From DASUAS01 sp963756895 (lineage in GTDB: Bacteria; Actinomycetota; Acidimicrobiia; IMCC26256; DASPTH01): a stretch of 64,000 nt of DNA. The notes beneath the pieces are model-generated. The model did not search any database. It saw nothing but the letters and a program-made list of their open reading frames with translations, and was not told the DNA's origin. This document shows, one piece after another, positions 47,973 to 56,534 of the stretch. The position numbers were made by a program, and so were the translations under genes. Where the stretch lies: the NCBI GenBank assembly GCA_963756895.1, contig CAVWPI010000001.1, forward strand, positions 62,001 to 126,000. The letters are read 5' to 3'. The first letter of the stretch is position 1. Each line of letters starts with the position of its first letter.

Positions 47973-49368
47973 CTCCGAGATCACGCGGCGGAGCCTGCTC
48001 AAGGGGACGGCCGCGCTCGGCGCGGGCCTGGCGCTGGGTCCGGCGACCGGCGCGAGCCGGCGGGCCTGGGCACTCGAGGCGGCGCGCCCGGCACCGACGA
48101 AGCCGAACGTGATCGTGATCACGGCCGACGACATGCGCCACGACGAGGCGAAGTACATGCCGAACCTCCAGCGCCTGATCGCCGACCAGGGCACGGTGTT
48201 CACCGCCGCGCGTCACAACATCTCGCTGTGCTCGCCGGCGCGCGCCGGCTTTTTGACCGGGCAGTACTCCACGCGGCACCACGTCCGCAGCCAGCAGGAC
48301 TCGTTCGGCCGGTACAACGACCTGCACAAGACGCTGCCGGTGTGGATGCAGTCCGCGGGATACCGCACCGGCATCATCGGCAAGTACTTCACCACGATCG
48401 AGGGCGCCAGCTCGCCGCCCGGATGGGACTTCCGTAGGCAGCTCTCGACCAAGAACCAGAACCAGTACGGCTACGAGGTCTGGGACGGCGAGAGCATGCA
48501 CATGCCCACGTTGGACCAGGGCCACTACCTCCGGGAACAGGTGCTCGACTTCGTCCACGACGCGCGTGAGCCGTTCTTTCTCTGGTTCACGCCAACCGCC
48601 AACCACAGCGCGTTCGAAGCCCCGCCGGACCATCAGCACGACTACGCGACGGTGAACTGGCCGGACCGACGGGAAGCGGATGTGAGCGACAAGCCCATCT
48701 GGATCCAACGGTTGCCGCCGGTCGCGGACGACGTCATCCCCCCGATGCGACAGGTGCAGCGGCTGCGTCTGCGCGAGCTGCTCGGGCTCGACGACACCAT
48801 CGCCGCCCTGGTGGGAGCGCTCCGCGACAAAGGCGCCCTCGGCGACACCGTGATCATCTTCACCAGCGACAACGGCGTGACCATGGGCGAACACCGGTTC
48901 CCTCCGGGGAGCAAGAACCTGCCGTACGAGCCGGCGGTGCTGGTGCCCTGCATGGTGCGCGGGCCCGGATTCGCTCACGCCACGATCCACCAACCGGTCC
49001 ACATGTCGATGGACCTGACCGCGACGTGCGCGGAGCTCGGCGACGCGACTCCCGACCTCCGGCTCGACGGCGTGAGCCTCACTCGGCTCGTCGCCGCACC
49101 GCATCGCTTCGACGATCGGCAGCTGCTCTACGACCGCGACAACCGCGACGGCTATGTGTTCGTGCCGCGCGAGAACTGGCCACCTCCGGCGGCGGGGATC
49201 TTCACCCGAAATCGGAAGCTCATCCGATACGAACAGGCCCCGCAGGTCTACGAGATGTACGACCTCGACGCCGATCCCGGCGAGCTGCGGAACGTGGCGG
49301 ATGATCCTGCTTACGCAGACGACCGCGCCGACCTCGAGGGCGCGCTCGAGCGGCTCCTCGCCACGTGA
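47962..49368 (+). CDS. Tat-exported sulfatase, arylsulfatase/N-sulfoglucosamine type
   Basis: The 468-residue protein has the Tat signal EITRRSLLKGTAALGAGLAL, metal aspartates in NVIVITADDMRHDEAKYMP, and the formylglycine signature LCSPARAGFLTGQYSTRHH (CxPxR with Cys). TVIIFTSDNGVTMGEHRFPP holds the second metal pair and catalytic His. It is an extracellular sulfate-ester hydrolase. It differs clearly from the sulfatase at 25450 in signature and length, so the two probably cut different sulfate positions. It overlaps the SBBP propeller gene by 11 bases, suggesting cotranscription and a joint role at the cell surface. Confidence 0.9.
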   Translation: MAADSEITRRSLLKGTAALGAGLALGPATGASRRAWALEAARPAPTKPNVIVITADDMRHDEAKYMPNLQRLIADQGTVFTAARHNISLCSPARAGFLTGQYSTRHHVRSQQDSFGRYNDLHKTLPVWMQSAGYRTGIIGKYFTTIEGASSPPGWDFRRQLSTKNQNQYGYEVWDGESMHMPTLDQGHYLREQVLDFVHDAREPFFLWFTPTANHSAFEAPPDHQHDYATVNWPDRREADVSDKPIWIQRLPPVADDVIPPMRQVQRLRLRELLGLDDTIAALVGALRDKGALGDTVIIFTSDNGVTMGEHRFPPGSKNLPYEPAVLVPCMVRGPGFAHATIHQPVHMSMDLTATCAELGDATPDLRLDGVSLTRLVAAPHRFDDRQLLYDRDNRDGYVFVPRENWPPPAAGIFTRNRKLIRYEQAPQVYEMYDLDADPGELRNVADDPAYADDRADLEGALERLLAT

Positions 49369-49371
49369 CGA

Positions 49372-49377
49372 TAGAGT
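49372..49377 (+). promoter_or_regulatory. Possible minus-10 box of the membrane protein gene
   Basis: TAGAGT lies just after the sulfatase stop. A GTG eight bases later (49386) is not in frame with the membrane protein, so either there is a leader or an indel hides the true start. Confidence 0.3.
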
Positions 49378-49432
49378 CCCGGACCGTGACGGGGGCGAGC
49401 ACGGCTCGCGGTAGGGACGCACAACGATCGCG

Positions 49433-51337
49433 TTGTTCGTGGCGGCCGGCGTGGTGTGGCCCGGGCGCTCGATCTCGGGACCTCGCACCCGAAGCAACGA
49501 CGCCGCGGACCGTCAGCGCGTGACGGACGCGCTCGACTTCTCCGCGCCCGCGACGCGGGACGATCGTGAGGCGGACGGCGCCGAGGAGCGCGCCCGAGCC
49601 GCCTTCCGGCGCGTGCACCGGCTGCGCGACCTCGACCGTCGCGGGCGGTGGGCGGCAGTGGCCGTCGCCCTCGCGCTGCTGATCGCGCCCGCACTGGCGT
49701 TCGGATGGGCGACCCCCGACTGGACGCCGGCGGGCGACACCGCGCTCATGGGTCTGCGCGCGCTCGACGTCGGGACTTCGCGGACGCCGCTCACCGGGCA
49801 GCCGTCGTCGACGTCGTTGTACGTCGATTCCGGCGCCTCCGTCGACCATCCCGGTCCGGTCCACTTCTACCTCTTGGCCGGGGCGATCAGGCTCTTCGGG
49901 GGCATCGGCATGGCCCTGGTCTCGGTCCTCGTGATCGGGATCTGCGTGCTGCTGGCAGCCTGGGCGGTGTTCCGGCAACTGGGTGCTTCCGGGGGCTTGT
50001 TGGCCGCCGTGGTGCTCAGCACCATCATGTTCACCACGGGCACGGTCTCGCTGGTCGACCCGGTGAGCTCGCGAATGGCGGGCTACCCGCTCCTGTGCGG
50101 AGCCGTTCTGCTCTGGGCCGTGCTCTGCGGCGACATCCGGCTCCTTCCTCTCGCCACCGGGATCGTGTCCTTCGCGGCTCAGCAGCACCTGTCGGTCGGC
50201 CCCGCGGTGGCGCTGCTGACCGGTGGCGCGCTCCTCGGCTTCGTCGTGTCGCTCGTCCGGCACGGCCGCTGGCGCGACGTGCGGGTCCGCCGGCAGTTGG
50301 TGCGGTGGGGCGGGTGGTCACTCGTGGTGGGAGCGGTGATGTGGGCGCCCGTGCTCATCGACCAGCTGTTCGGCGAGGGGAACCTCGGGCGCATCGCCGA
50401 TTACGCCCGCAACAGCGACACCGACAAGCTCGGCGTCAGATCGGCCGTCCACCAGGTCGTCCACGTGCTCGGGCTGCCACCCCTCCTCGGCCAGACCGAG
50501 TTCTCCGGCAAGTGGCTGCTCGTGCGGGCCTCGACGTTCACCTGGATCTCCGCGGCGCTGGTGGTGGGCGTCGTCGCCTGGCTCGGCGTCCGCTGGTGGA
50601 GATCCAGTCCGTCGAAGGCGCGCCTGGCGTTCATGGCCGGCGTCGCTGCGGTCGCCGGCATCGTCAACGGGTCGTCGGTGCCGAGAGGATTCGAGCAGTT
50701 CCGGGCCTCCTTCTACCACTGGGCGTTCGTGTTGGCGTTCTTCGCCTACCTCGTCCTCGGATTCGGTCTGGTCGGCCTGGTGCGACGCACCGCGATCTCC
50801 ACTCGACCGTGGGTCGCGCCCGCGGTCGTGTCGTTGGCGCTCGTCGTGATCATCGTCCCCAGTGCCGTCAACCCCGCCCTGGATCGCCCGACCAACACAC
50901 TCGAGGGCACGCATGCGCTCTGGGACAACCAGGCGTTCGACCGGCTCACCGACACGATCCTGGCCCACCGGAACGAGCTGGGTCCCCAGACCGTGCTCCT
51001 CGGTGGTGGCTCGCGGGCGATGGCGTTCGCTCTCGCCGACCGGGGTCTCGACGTGTTGCACCCGCGCTATTCACGCGGATTCGTCGACGACGACCGACTG
51101 GTCGACCGCGCCACGGTCGACGATGCCTTGGTGCTCCAGCCCGTCACCCGTCAGGGTGGGGGGAAGACGCCGCCCGGCAAGCTGCTGACCGAGGTCGAAC
51201 TGGAGCCAGGCGCGAACGCCAACGGCTCCGACGCCTTCGGCATCCTCACGCTCCAACAACGGCCGGTCGTCGGCATGCGCCTGTACCTGCTCGACCGCCA
51301 GCAGCTCCTCGACTTCGCCCGCCCGGGCGAGCTCTGA
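49433..51337 (+). CDS. Large multi-pass membrane protein, possibly GT-C glycosyltransferase
   Basis: The hydrophobic protein of up to 634 residues has a long charged N-terminal tail, about twelve helices (first AVAVALALLIAPALAFGWA) and a soluble C-terminal part of 120 residues. After helix 1 the outer loop has WTPAGDTALMGLRALDVG and SGASVDHPGPVHFYLLAGAI; acidic residues here and a His-Pro-Gly-Pro block recall GT39/ArnT-like GT-C enzymes, but I cannot name a family with confidence. The frame opens at TTG 49433; GTG 49520 (VTDALDFSAPATRDD) is a more conventional start. It follows the sulfatase gene directly. Confidence 0.65.
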   Translation: MFVAAGVVWPGRSISGPRTRSNDAADRQRVTDALDFSAPATRDDREADGAEERARAAFRRVHRLRDLDRRGRWAAVAVALALLIAPALAFGWATPDWTPAGDTALMGLRALDVGTSRTPLTGQPSSTSLYVDSGASVDHPGPVHFYLLAGAIRLFGGIGMALVSVLVIGICVLLAAWAVFRQLGASGGLLAAVVLSTIMFTTGTVSLVDPVSSRMAGYPLLCGAVLLWAVLCGDIRLLPLATGIVSFAAQQHLSVGPAVALLTGGALLGFVVSLVRHGRWRDVRVRRQLVRWGGWSLVVGAVMWAPVLIDQLFGEGNLGRIADYARNSDTDKLGVRSAVHQVVHVLGLPPLLGQTEFSGKWLLVRASTFTWISAALVVGVVAWLGVRWWRSSPSKARLAFMAGVAAVAGIVNGSSVPRGFEQFRASFYHWAFVLAFFAYLVLGFGLVGLVRRTAISTRPWVAPAVVSLALVVIIVPSAVNPALDRPTNTLEGTHALWDNQAFDRLTDTILAHRNELGPQTVLLGGGSRAMAFALADRGLDVLHPRYSRGFVDDDRLVDRATVDDALVLQPVTRQGGGKTPPGKLLTEVELEPGANANGSDAFGILTLQQRPVVGMRLYLLDRQQLLDFARPGEL

Positions 51338-51393
51338 GCCGAGCACCCCTGGGGGCTGGGCGGAGACCCGACCGCGCGTCGGCCGCACCTCGG

Positions 51394-51399
51394 TATCAT
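51394..51399 (+). promoter_or_regulatory. Minus-10 box of the GT2/PhyH operon
   Basis: TATCAT lies 36 bases before ATG 51435, and a GAGGAGGA ribosome site follows within the leader. Confidence 0.42.
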
Positions 51400-51434
51400 C
51401 GCAGTCGGGTCCGCAGCGTCGCGAGGAGGACCCC

Positions 51435-52352
51435 ATGGGGACGCGCCTCTCGGTGCTGATGCCGGCCTACAACGAATGTGACAACTTGGCCGAGATCGTG
51501 CCGCGCACCGCGCAGGTGCTGGACCAGCTCGGGTGCAGCTACGAGATCGTGGTGGTCGACGACGGCAGCACGGACGGCACCCGCCGGCTCGTCTCTGCGC
51601 TGCCCGGAGTCCGGTACGTCCGACTGCGACGGAATTCGGGCAAGTCTGCTGCGCTCAGCGTCGGGCTGCACCGTGTCGACGGCGAGGTGGTCGTCCTGAT
51701 GGATGCTGACGGCCAGGACGACCCGACCGAGATCCCGCACCTGCTCGACGCGCTCGATGACGGCTTCGACCTGGTCACCGGCCGACGCGAAGATCGCCAG
51801 GACAAGACCTCGAAGCGGATGGTGTCGAAGGTCTACAACGCCGCCACGGCGCGCGTGACCGGCGTCGAAGGTCACGACTTCAACAGTGGCTTGAAGATGA
51901 TGACGCGAGAGGTCGCGCAGTCACTGGAGCTCTACGGCGAGTTGCACCGCTACATCCCGGTGCTCGCCTCGTGGGCGGGCTTCCGCGTCTGCGAGGTAGA
52001 CGTCCGGCATCTGCCCCGCCTGCACGGTGAGTCGAAGTTCGGGCGTGCCCGGCTCTGGCGTGGGTTCCTCGACCTCATCACCGTGAAATTCTTGACGACC
52101 TACACCGCACGACCGTTCCACCTGTTCGGTGGCATCGGGATCGCAGTGGGATTCGTCGGCACGGTGCTCTTGGCGTGGATGGGCGTCAGCTGGCTGATGG
52201 GTCATGCCATCGGGAACCGCCCGGCGCTGCTCGCGGGCGTCCTGCTCGTGCTCGTTGCCATCCAGATGGTGTCGCTCGGGCTCATCTCCGAGCTCATCGT
52301 GCACCTCCGCCGTCGGACGAAGCTCGAAGCCGAGGTCGTCGGCGAGGAATGA
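51435..52352 (+). CDS. Family 2 glycosyltransferase with C-terminal membrane hairpin (ArnC/GtrB-like)
   Basis: The 305-residue protein starts RLSVLMPAYNECDNLAEIVP and has YEIVVVDDGSTDGTRRLVSA and VVVLMDADGQDDPTEIPHLL (DxD motif). GHDFNSGLKMMTREVAQSLE follows, then two membrane helices near residues 235-290 (GIGIAVGFVGTVLLAWMGV). This layout is that of enzymes loading a sugar onto undecaprenyl phosphate, such as GtrB, ArnC or polyisoprenyl-phosphate glycosyltransferases. It would feed GT-C transferases in the window. A strong AGGAGG site precedes the ATG. Its stop overlaps the next PhyH gene's ATG as ATGA. Confidence 0.9.
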   Translation: MGTRLSVLMPAYNECDNLAEIVPRTAQVLDQLGCSYEIVVVDDGSTDGTRRLVSALPGVRYVRLRRNSGKSAALSVGLHRVDGEVVVLMDADGQDDPTEIPHLLDALDDGFDLVTGRREDRQDKTSKRMVSKVYNAATARVTGVEGHDFNSGLKMMTREVAQSLELYGELHRYIPVLASWAGFRVCEVDVRHLPRLHGESKFGRARLWRGFLDLITVKFLTTYTARPFHLFGGIGIAVGFVGTVLLAWMGVSWLMGHAIGNRPALLAGVLLVLVAIQMVSLGLISELIVHLRRRTKLEAEVVGEE

Positions 52353-53385
52353 CCCCCTCCGACGCCCTGGACGCCGCGGACGACGCTGGAGCGCAAGGGC
52401 CGCTTCGTCGACGCCATCGACCTGCTCACCCGCGCCAACCGAGAGGCGCAGGACCCGGCGATCGAGTCGCGCCTGGTGCGGGTGCGCCACGCTGCGTTCG
52501 ACGAGGTCGTGCAGCGACGCCGATCGCCGAGCCGCGCCGCCGGCCTCGAAGAGCAGCGAGGTCCGGAGCGTGAACGGCGTTCCCACCGTCTCGCCCGCCG
52601 AGCTGACGCCCGCGGCCGTCCGGGCCGGGATCGACGCCGGTGGCTGCCTGCACGTCCCCGGCCTCGTCCCGCCCGCTCTCGTCGACCGGCTGGTCGACGA
52701 CATCGATCGCGCCATCGCCGGCTACGACGCGAACGCCGCGGGCGCGCCGGCATCCGAGACGGCTCCCTGGTTCGTGCCGTTCCGTCCCGGCGCGCGCTAC
52801 CGCGAGGGGTACAACATCCACGGGAAGCGGGCCAGCGTCCGGGCCGGCGGCGGCGCGTGGACGACGGACTCGCCCCGCACGCTGTACGACCTCACCGACA
52901 CCTTCGATCGCGTGGGCCTGACCCCGGTGATCCGTGGCTTCCTGGGCGAGCGGCCGGTGATGTCGGTGTCGAAGGGCACGCTGCGCCGCGTGCCGCTCAC
53001 CACCGTGAACGCGGCCTGGCACCAGGACGGCGCCTTCCTCGGCACGCCGATCCGGACGCTCAACGTGTGGCTCGCACTGTCTCCGGCGGGCGTCGACGCG
53101 CCCGGGCTCGACCTGCTCCCGCGGCGGCTCGACGGCATCGTCGAACCCGGGACCGACGGTGCGATCTTCCCGTGGGCGGTGGCGCCGGACATGGTCGAGC
53201 GGGCGGCAGAAGGGACGCCCGTGCGCCGTCCGGCGTTCGCGCCGGGCGACGCGCTGCTCTTCGACGAGCTGTTCCTGCACCGCACCGCGTGCGAGCCGGA
53301 GATGACGCGTGAGCGCTACGCCATCGAGACGTGGCTCTTCGCGCCGTCCGCCTACCCCGGCAAGCAGATCCCGCTCGTCGTCTGA
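52349..53385 (+). CDS. PhyH-family dioxygenase, leader type (two frameshifts)
   Basis: ATG 52349 overlaps the GT2 stop by four bases. The leader ERKGRFVDAIDLLTRANREA and RLVRVRHAAFDEVVQRR is shared with four other PhyH proteins here, but frames shift near 52382 and around 52550, each by one extra base. The dioxygenase part is then uninterrupted: NAAWHQDGAFLGTPIRTLNV (iron ligands), LLFDELFLHRTACEPEM (distal His) and RYAIETWLFAPSAYPGKQ. About 345 residues. Translational coupling to an undecaprenyl-phosphate sugar transferase hints that the substrate could be a lipid-linked or nucleotide sugar. Confidence 0.82.
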
Positions 53386-53410
53386 CTCCCTCGAGCTCGC
53401 GGAGAAGCGG

Positions 53411-54271
53411 TCAGCGCACGAGCTGCGGCAGGTTCACGAGGTACACGAGCACGAGCAGCTGGTACTCGGGGAACGGCAGTCCGAGCAGCAGTCGGTTTCC
53501 TTGGTGGAGCGCGAGCAACGCGAGGCCCACGACGAGCAGCACGTGCTCGCCGAGCACCCCGAGGGGTGCGGTGAGCTCGATGGCCAGACCCGCGGCGAAG
53601 ACGTACTGCGTGATCGTCGTCCGCTCGAACAGCCACGAGACCAACGTCGCCGACTCGCCCGACTGGCCCCACGAGTGCTCGCCCATCATGCGGTCGGTGT
53701 CGACGCGCGCGTAGGACGACAGCAGCAGCCCCCGCGACCGTGCGATCCAGCGGCCGCGCGTGTTGATCAGCTTCACCAGTCCGGAGGTGAAGTAGACCGC
53801 GACGATGGTCTGCACCGTCCACCACGCCGTGGTCGCCTGCTGTGACTGTCCCAGGATCCCGCCGAGGTCCCAGTGCCACTGCGCGGCCGCGTTCCAGATC
53901 GCGACGGACGCCGTCTGCGCGGTCAGGACGATCGCGAGCAGGTGGTGACCATGGTTCACGGATCCGTTGGACGACTGGAACGTGAGCTCCACGACGGTGA
54001 GCAGCGTGAGCACGAGCAGGGCGTAGGGAACCAGGAGATCCGCGGCGTAGCTGAGCGCGGCGGCGTAGGCCACGTACTGGAACCACCGGGCCGTGGTCCG
54101 GGAGGCGACCCATCGCAGGTCGAGCACTCGGGCGATGCCGACCGGGTGGGAGAGCTCGCCGGAGGGACGGAAGAATTCGATGCCGCTGAAGCTCTTGATC
54201 ACCACGAAGCCGAGTCCGACGCGCATGACGTCGAGCTCGGTCATCGACCAGGCCGGGGCGCGGAGGTTCAC
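53411..54271 (-). CDS. HTTM-like (gamma-carboxylase-related) membrane protein
   Basis: The 286-residue protein has about six to eight helices. It begins ELDVMRVGLGFVVIKSFSGI and includes NGSVNHGHHLLAIVLTAQTA and LALHQGNRLLLGLPFPEY. This pattern of an early Arg/Gly helix, a His-rich loop and a late L-x-N-R segment is that of HTTM-domain proteins related to vitamin-K-dependent gamma-carboxylase, whose bacterial roles are mostly unknown. GTG 54271 overlaps the stop of the partner gene as GTGA. Assignment rests on topology and a few motifs; a profile search would settle it. Confidence 0.6.
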   Translation of the reverse strand: MNLRAPAWSMTELDVMRVGLGFVVIKSFSGIEFFRPSGELSHPVGIARVLDLRWVASRTTARWFQYVAYAAALSYAADLLVPYALLVLTLLTVVELTFQSSNGSVNHGHHLLAIVLTAQTASVAIWNAAAQWHWDLGGILGQSQQATTAWWTVQTIVAVYFTSGLVKLINTRGRWIARSRGLLLSSYARVDTDRMMGEHSWGQSGESATLVSWLFERTTITQYVFAAGLAIELTAPLGVLGEHVLLVVGLALLALHQGNRLLLGLPFPEYQLLVLVYLVNLPQLVR

Positions 54272-54873
54272 GGAGACGGCGTCTCGAGGATCGGGACGCG
54301 CAACCGGGAGAGCCCGCCGGGGTCGACGGTGTACTCGACCACCACGATGGTGATGGGACGTGTGGCCAAGGGTCCCCACGCGGGCCGGTGCTCCTCCACC
54401 AGCGTTGCCACCACGGCCGCCGCGCTGCGCCGCGCGGCACCGAGGTCGTGGATCCCCTGGGTGCGCGCCCGCCGCAGCTCCGTCTCGAAGCGCTTCCGCA
54501 CGATGGTGGGGGGCAGCCCGATCGTGCCCATGGCGACCAGCTCGCCGTCGGAGTCCTCGAACTGGAGCGCCCACGCCGTGTCGGGGGGCCGGGAGAACAT
54601 CGGATAGGTGGAGAACGGGACGTTCTCCCGCCGGCCGAGCAGGAAGTTCAACCCCACCACCACCCAGAGCACGGCGATGGCCGGTGCGACGGCGGCGCCC
54701 GCGATCGCGCCCAGGACGACGAATGCGGTCACGCCCGCGCGCCAGCGCCTGGACGGCGGCGACCCGGACCGGTGCTTCCTGGCGGTCCAGGCTCCCAGCG
54801 CCCAACCGGCGACGGCGGCTGCGCCGGCTGCGGCGACGGCCACCGCCACCGTGAGCGTGTCGAGTGAGTCCAT
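54268..54873 (-). CDS. HTTM partner protein with YPMFS motif
   Basis: The 201-residue protein has two N-terminal helices (TVAVAVAAAGAAAVAGWALG and TAFVVLGAIAGAAVAPAIAV), then FLLGRRENVPFSTYPMFSRP and an outer or cytoplasmic domain of about 110 residues. The PFSxYPMFS motif is one I associate with small membrane proteins encoded beside HTTM genes. It overlaps the HTTM-like gene by four bases, so the two probably form a complex. No enzymatic motif is visible. It follows the GT2 gene at 54900 by 26 bases in the same direction. Confidence 0.6.
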   Translation of the reverse strand: MDSLDTLTVAVAVAAAGAAAVAGWALGAWTARKHRSGSPPSRRWRAGVTAFVVLGAIAGAAVAPAIAVLWVVVGLNFLLGRRENVPFSTYPMFSRPPDTAWALQFEDSDGELVAMGTIGLPPTIVRKRFETELRRARTQGIHDLGAARRSAAAVVATLVEEHRPAWGPLATRPITIVVVEYTVDPGGLSRLRVPILETPSP

Positions 54874-54899
54874 GGGATCGGCTGCCTCGGGTCGGGCGC

Positions 54900-55806
54900 C
54901 TACCGTCGGGCCCGCGGCCGACGGTCGATCGCCTGACGGGCGGAGCGCTCGACGTGCTCGAGCGCCAGGGGGTGCACGCTCCCGAAGAAGACGGGATCGT
55001 TGGGGGGTGGCTGGTACCGCACGCCCCGGATCGCCTGGTACTCGGCGTGCATGTCGTCCCAGGTGAACCGGCGGGAGGTCGCGGCCCCGCCGTGGTACTG
55101 GTGGAAGGTCGCCTCGCCGAGAAGCACGACGAGCTGGATGCCGTCCAGGTCGCACGCGCGTCGGTACAGGTCGTGATTCGCGAGTCCGCCGCCCGGGAGC
55201 GTGAACCGTTCGTCGAGCCCGCCGAGCTCGGCCCAGACGTCCGGTCGTGCGAACAGGCTGCTGCTCTCGCCCATCGGACCGAACAAGCCCCGGCTCGACG
55301 AGCCTCCCGGCGTGCTGACCTGGAACAGCCGGTAGCCGTCGTCTTCCCACGCGACGCCCGCGAGGAGCCCGTCCTCGACCGCCTGGTCGTAGCCCAGCTC
55401 GTCCGCCCGCATGTGCGGGACCGAGCCGAGGTGGAAGGCGGGCGCGGTCACCAGCGGTCGTTCGGAGCACCTCGCCGCTCGCACGGCAGCGTCGAGGAGA
55501 CCGGGCGACACGAGTCGGGCGCCGTCGATGAGGAGCCCGACGAGGTCGCCGCGCGCGAGACCGATCCCGTGGTTCGCGGCCCGTACCGGGGACGGGGGAG
55601 CCGGGTCGAGGCGCTCGAGGCGCAGTTGGCCCCCGAACGACTCGACAAGCCGCGGCGTCGACCGGGGGTTCCGAGCCGTTGTCGACCACGATGACCTCGT
55701 ACGCGTCGGCGTCGAGGCCCCGCTGACGATCGGGGCCCAGCGACGCGAGGGTGCGGGGCAGCTCACGGGCCATGTCGTGGACGACGACGACGACGCTCAG
55801 GCTCAC
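54900..55806 (-). CDS. Family 2 glycosyltransferase related to the four-domain proteins (frameshifted at 55664-55668)
   Basis: From GTG 55806 the protein starts SLSVVVVVHDMARELPRTLA and YEVIVVDNGSE. A five-base G run (55664-55668) then breaks the frame; removing one restores EPRSTPRLVESFGGQLRLE. LLIDGARLVSPGLLDAAVR, ERFTLPGGGLANHDLYRRA and GEATFHQYHGGAATSRRFTW align with the GT2 domain of the proteins at 26900 and 42315 (GEGSFHQVHGGTTTN). It is thus a stand-alone version of that domain, about 302 residues, without methyltransferase modules. It heads an operon with the HTTM pair. Confidence 0.82.
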
Positions 55807-55834
55807 CACGGCAGCGCCACCTCCACGCCCGGGG

Positions 55835-55840
55835 AACCTA
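55835..55840 (-). promoter_or_regulatory. Minus-10 box of the GT2/HTTM operon
   Basis: The minus strand reads TAGGTT, giving a leader of about 20 bases before GTG 55806. A second candidate, TACCCT, lies at 55900-55905 on the same strand. Confidence 0.33.
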
Positions 55841-55973
55841 CTGCGTGGTCGGCTCCTGCGGTCCGCCCTCGTCGGGCGTCGCATGACCGCGCCCGATTCA
55901 GGGTAATGGTGGACCGTGGTGGGGCGACTGGTGGAGCGGCGGCGCGGGCGTGCTCCCACGCGAGGCGGTCGTC

Positions 55974-55979
55974 TAGCCT
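55974..55979 (+). promoter_or_regulatory. Minus-10 box of the second small unknown gene
   Basis: TAGCCT is followed by a leader of about 42 bases with GAGAGG before ATG 56028. Confidence 0.38.
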
Positions 55980-56027
55980 TGCCCGACCATCGAGCAGCCC
56001 GTACTCTCACGCCGAGAGGTCCCTTCA

Positions 56028-56485
56028 ATGCCGTATGTGATGGTGCCGGTTCCCGAGGAACACGTGCAGGACGTCATGCAGTTCGTCGTTCGACTGGCCT
56101 CGCAGGCCATCCGTCGAACCGTGGACCCCGGATGCCGATCGCGCAGGTGTTCGAGGAGATCGACGAACCTGCTCGGGCCCTGCTTTCGTCGGTCGCCAGC
56201 GGTGTGATCAACGGCAAGCCGCTCACCGAGGCCGACGCGTCGGCGATCATCGGGATGAACTGGCGGGAGGTCGCGGGCATGGTCCGGGAGCTCAACGAGG
56301 TGGCCACTTCCCGGTCGCACCCCGCGCTGGTGGGTCGCCGATCCCTGACCGTGACGTTGCCCAACGGGCGCACCCGCGAGGTTCGCGCCCTGATCATCGA
56401 CGACGACATCGCCGGCCTCGTCCACGAGGCCGACCGGGCGCAGCTCCTCGCCGACGGTCACCCGCTCGGAGCCGAGCACGCGTGA
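56028..56485 (+). CDS. Small protein of unknown function, MPxxVMVPVP family, copy 2 (frameshifted near 56130)
   Basis: It opens MPYVMVPVPEEHVQDVMQFV, then shifts frame around 56115-56145 and continues IAQVFEEIDEPARALLSSVA, GKPLTEADASAIIGMNWREV and GRRSLTVTLPNGRTREVRAL. Length, the helix pattern with a helix-turn-helix-like stretch (EADASAIIGMNWREVAGMVR) and the beta-rich end match the protein at 35769. No known family is recognised. It sits just ahead of the ABC exporter genes, 49 bases before the ATPase start. A DNA-binding or small regulatory role is possible. Confidence 0.72.
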
Positions 56486-56534
56486 GCACGGCAGTCGCGC
56501 TCGACGACGCGCGCGCGCGACGCCGGAGCACGCG

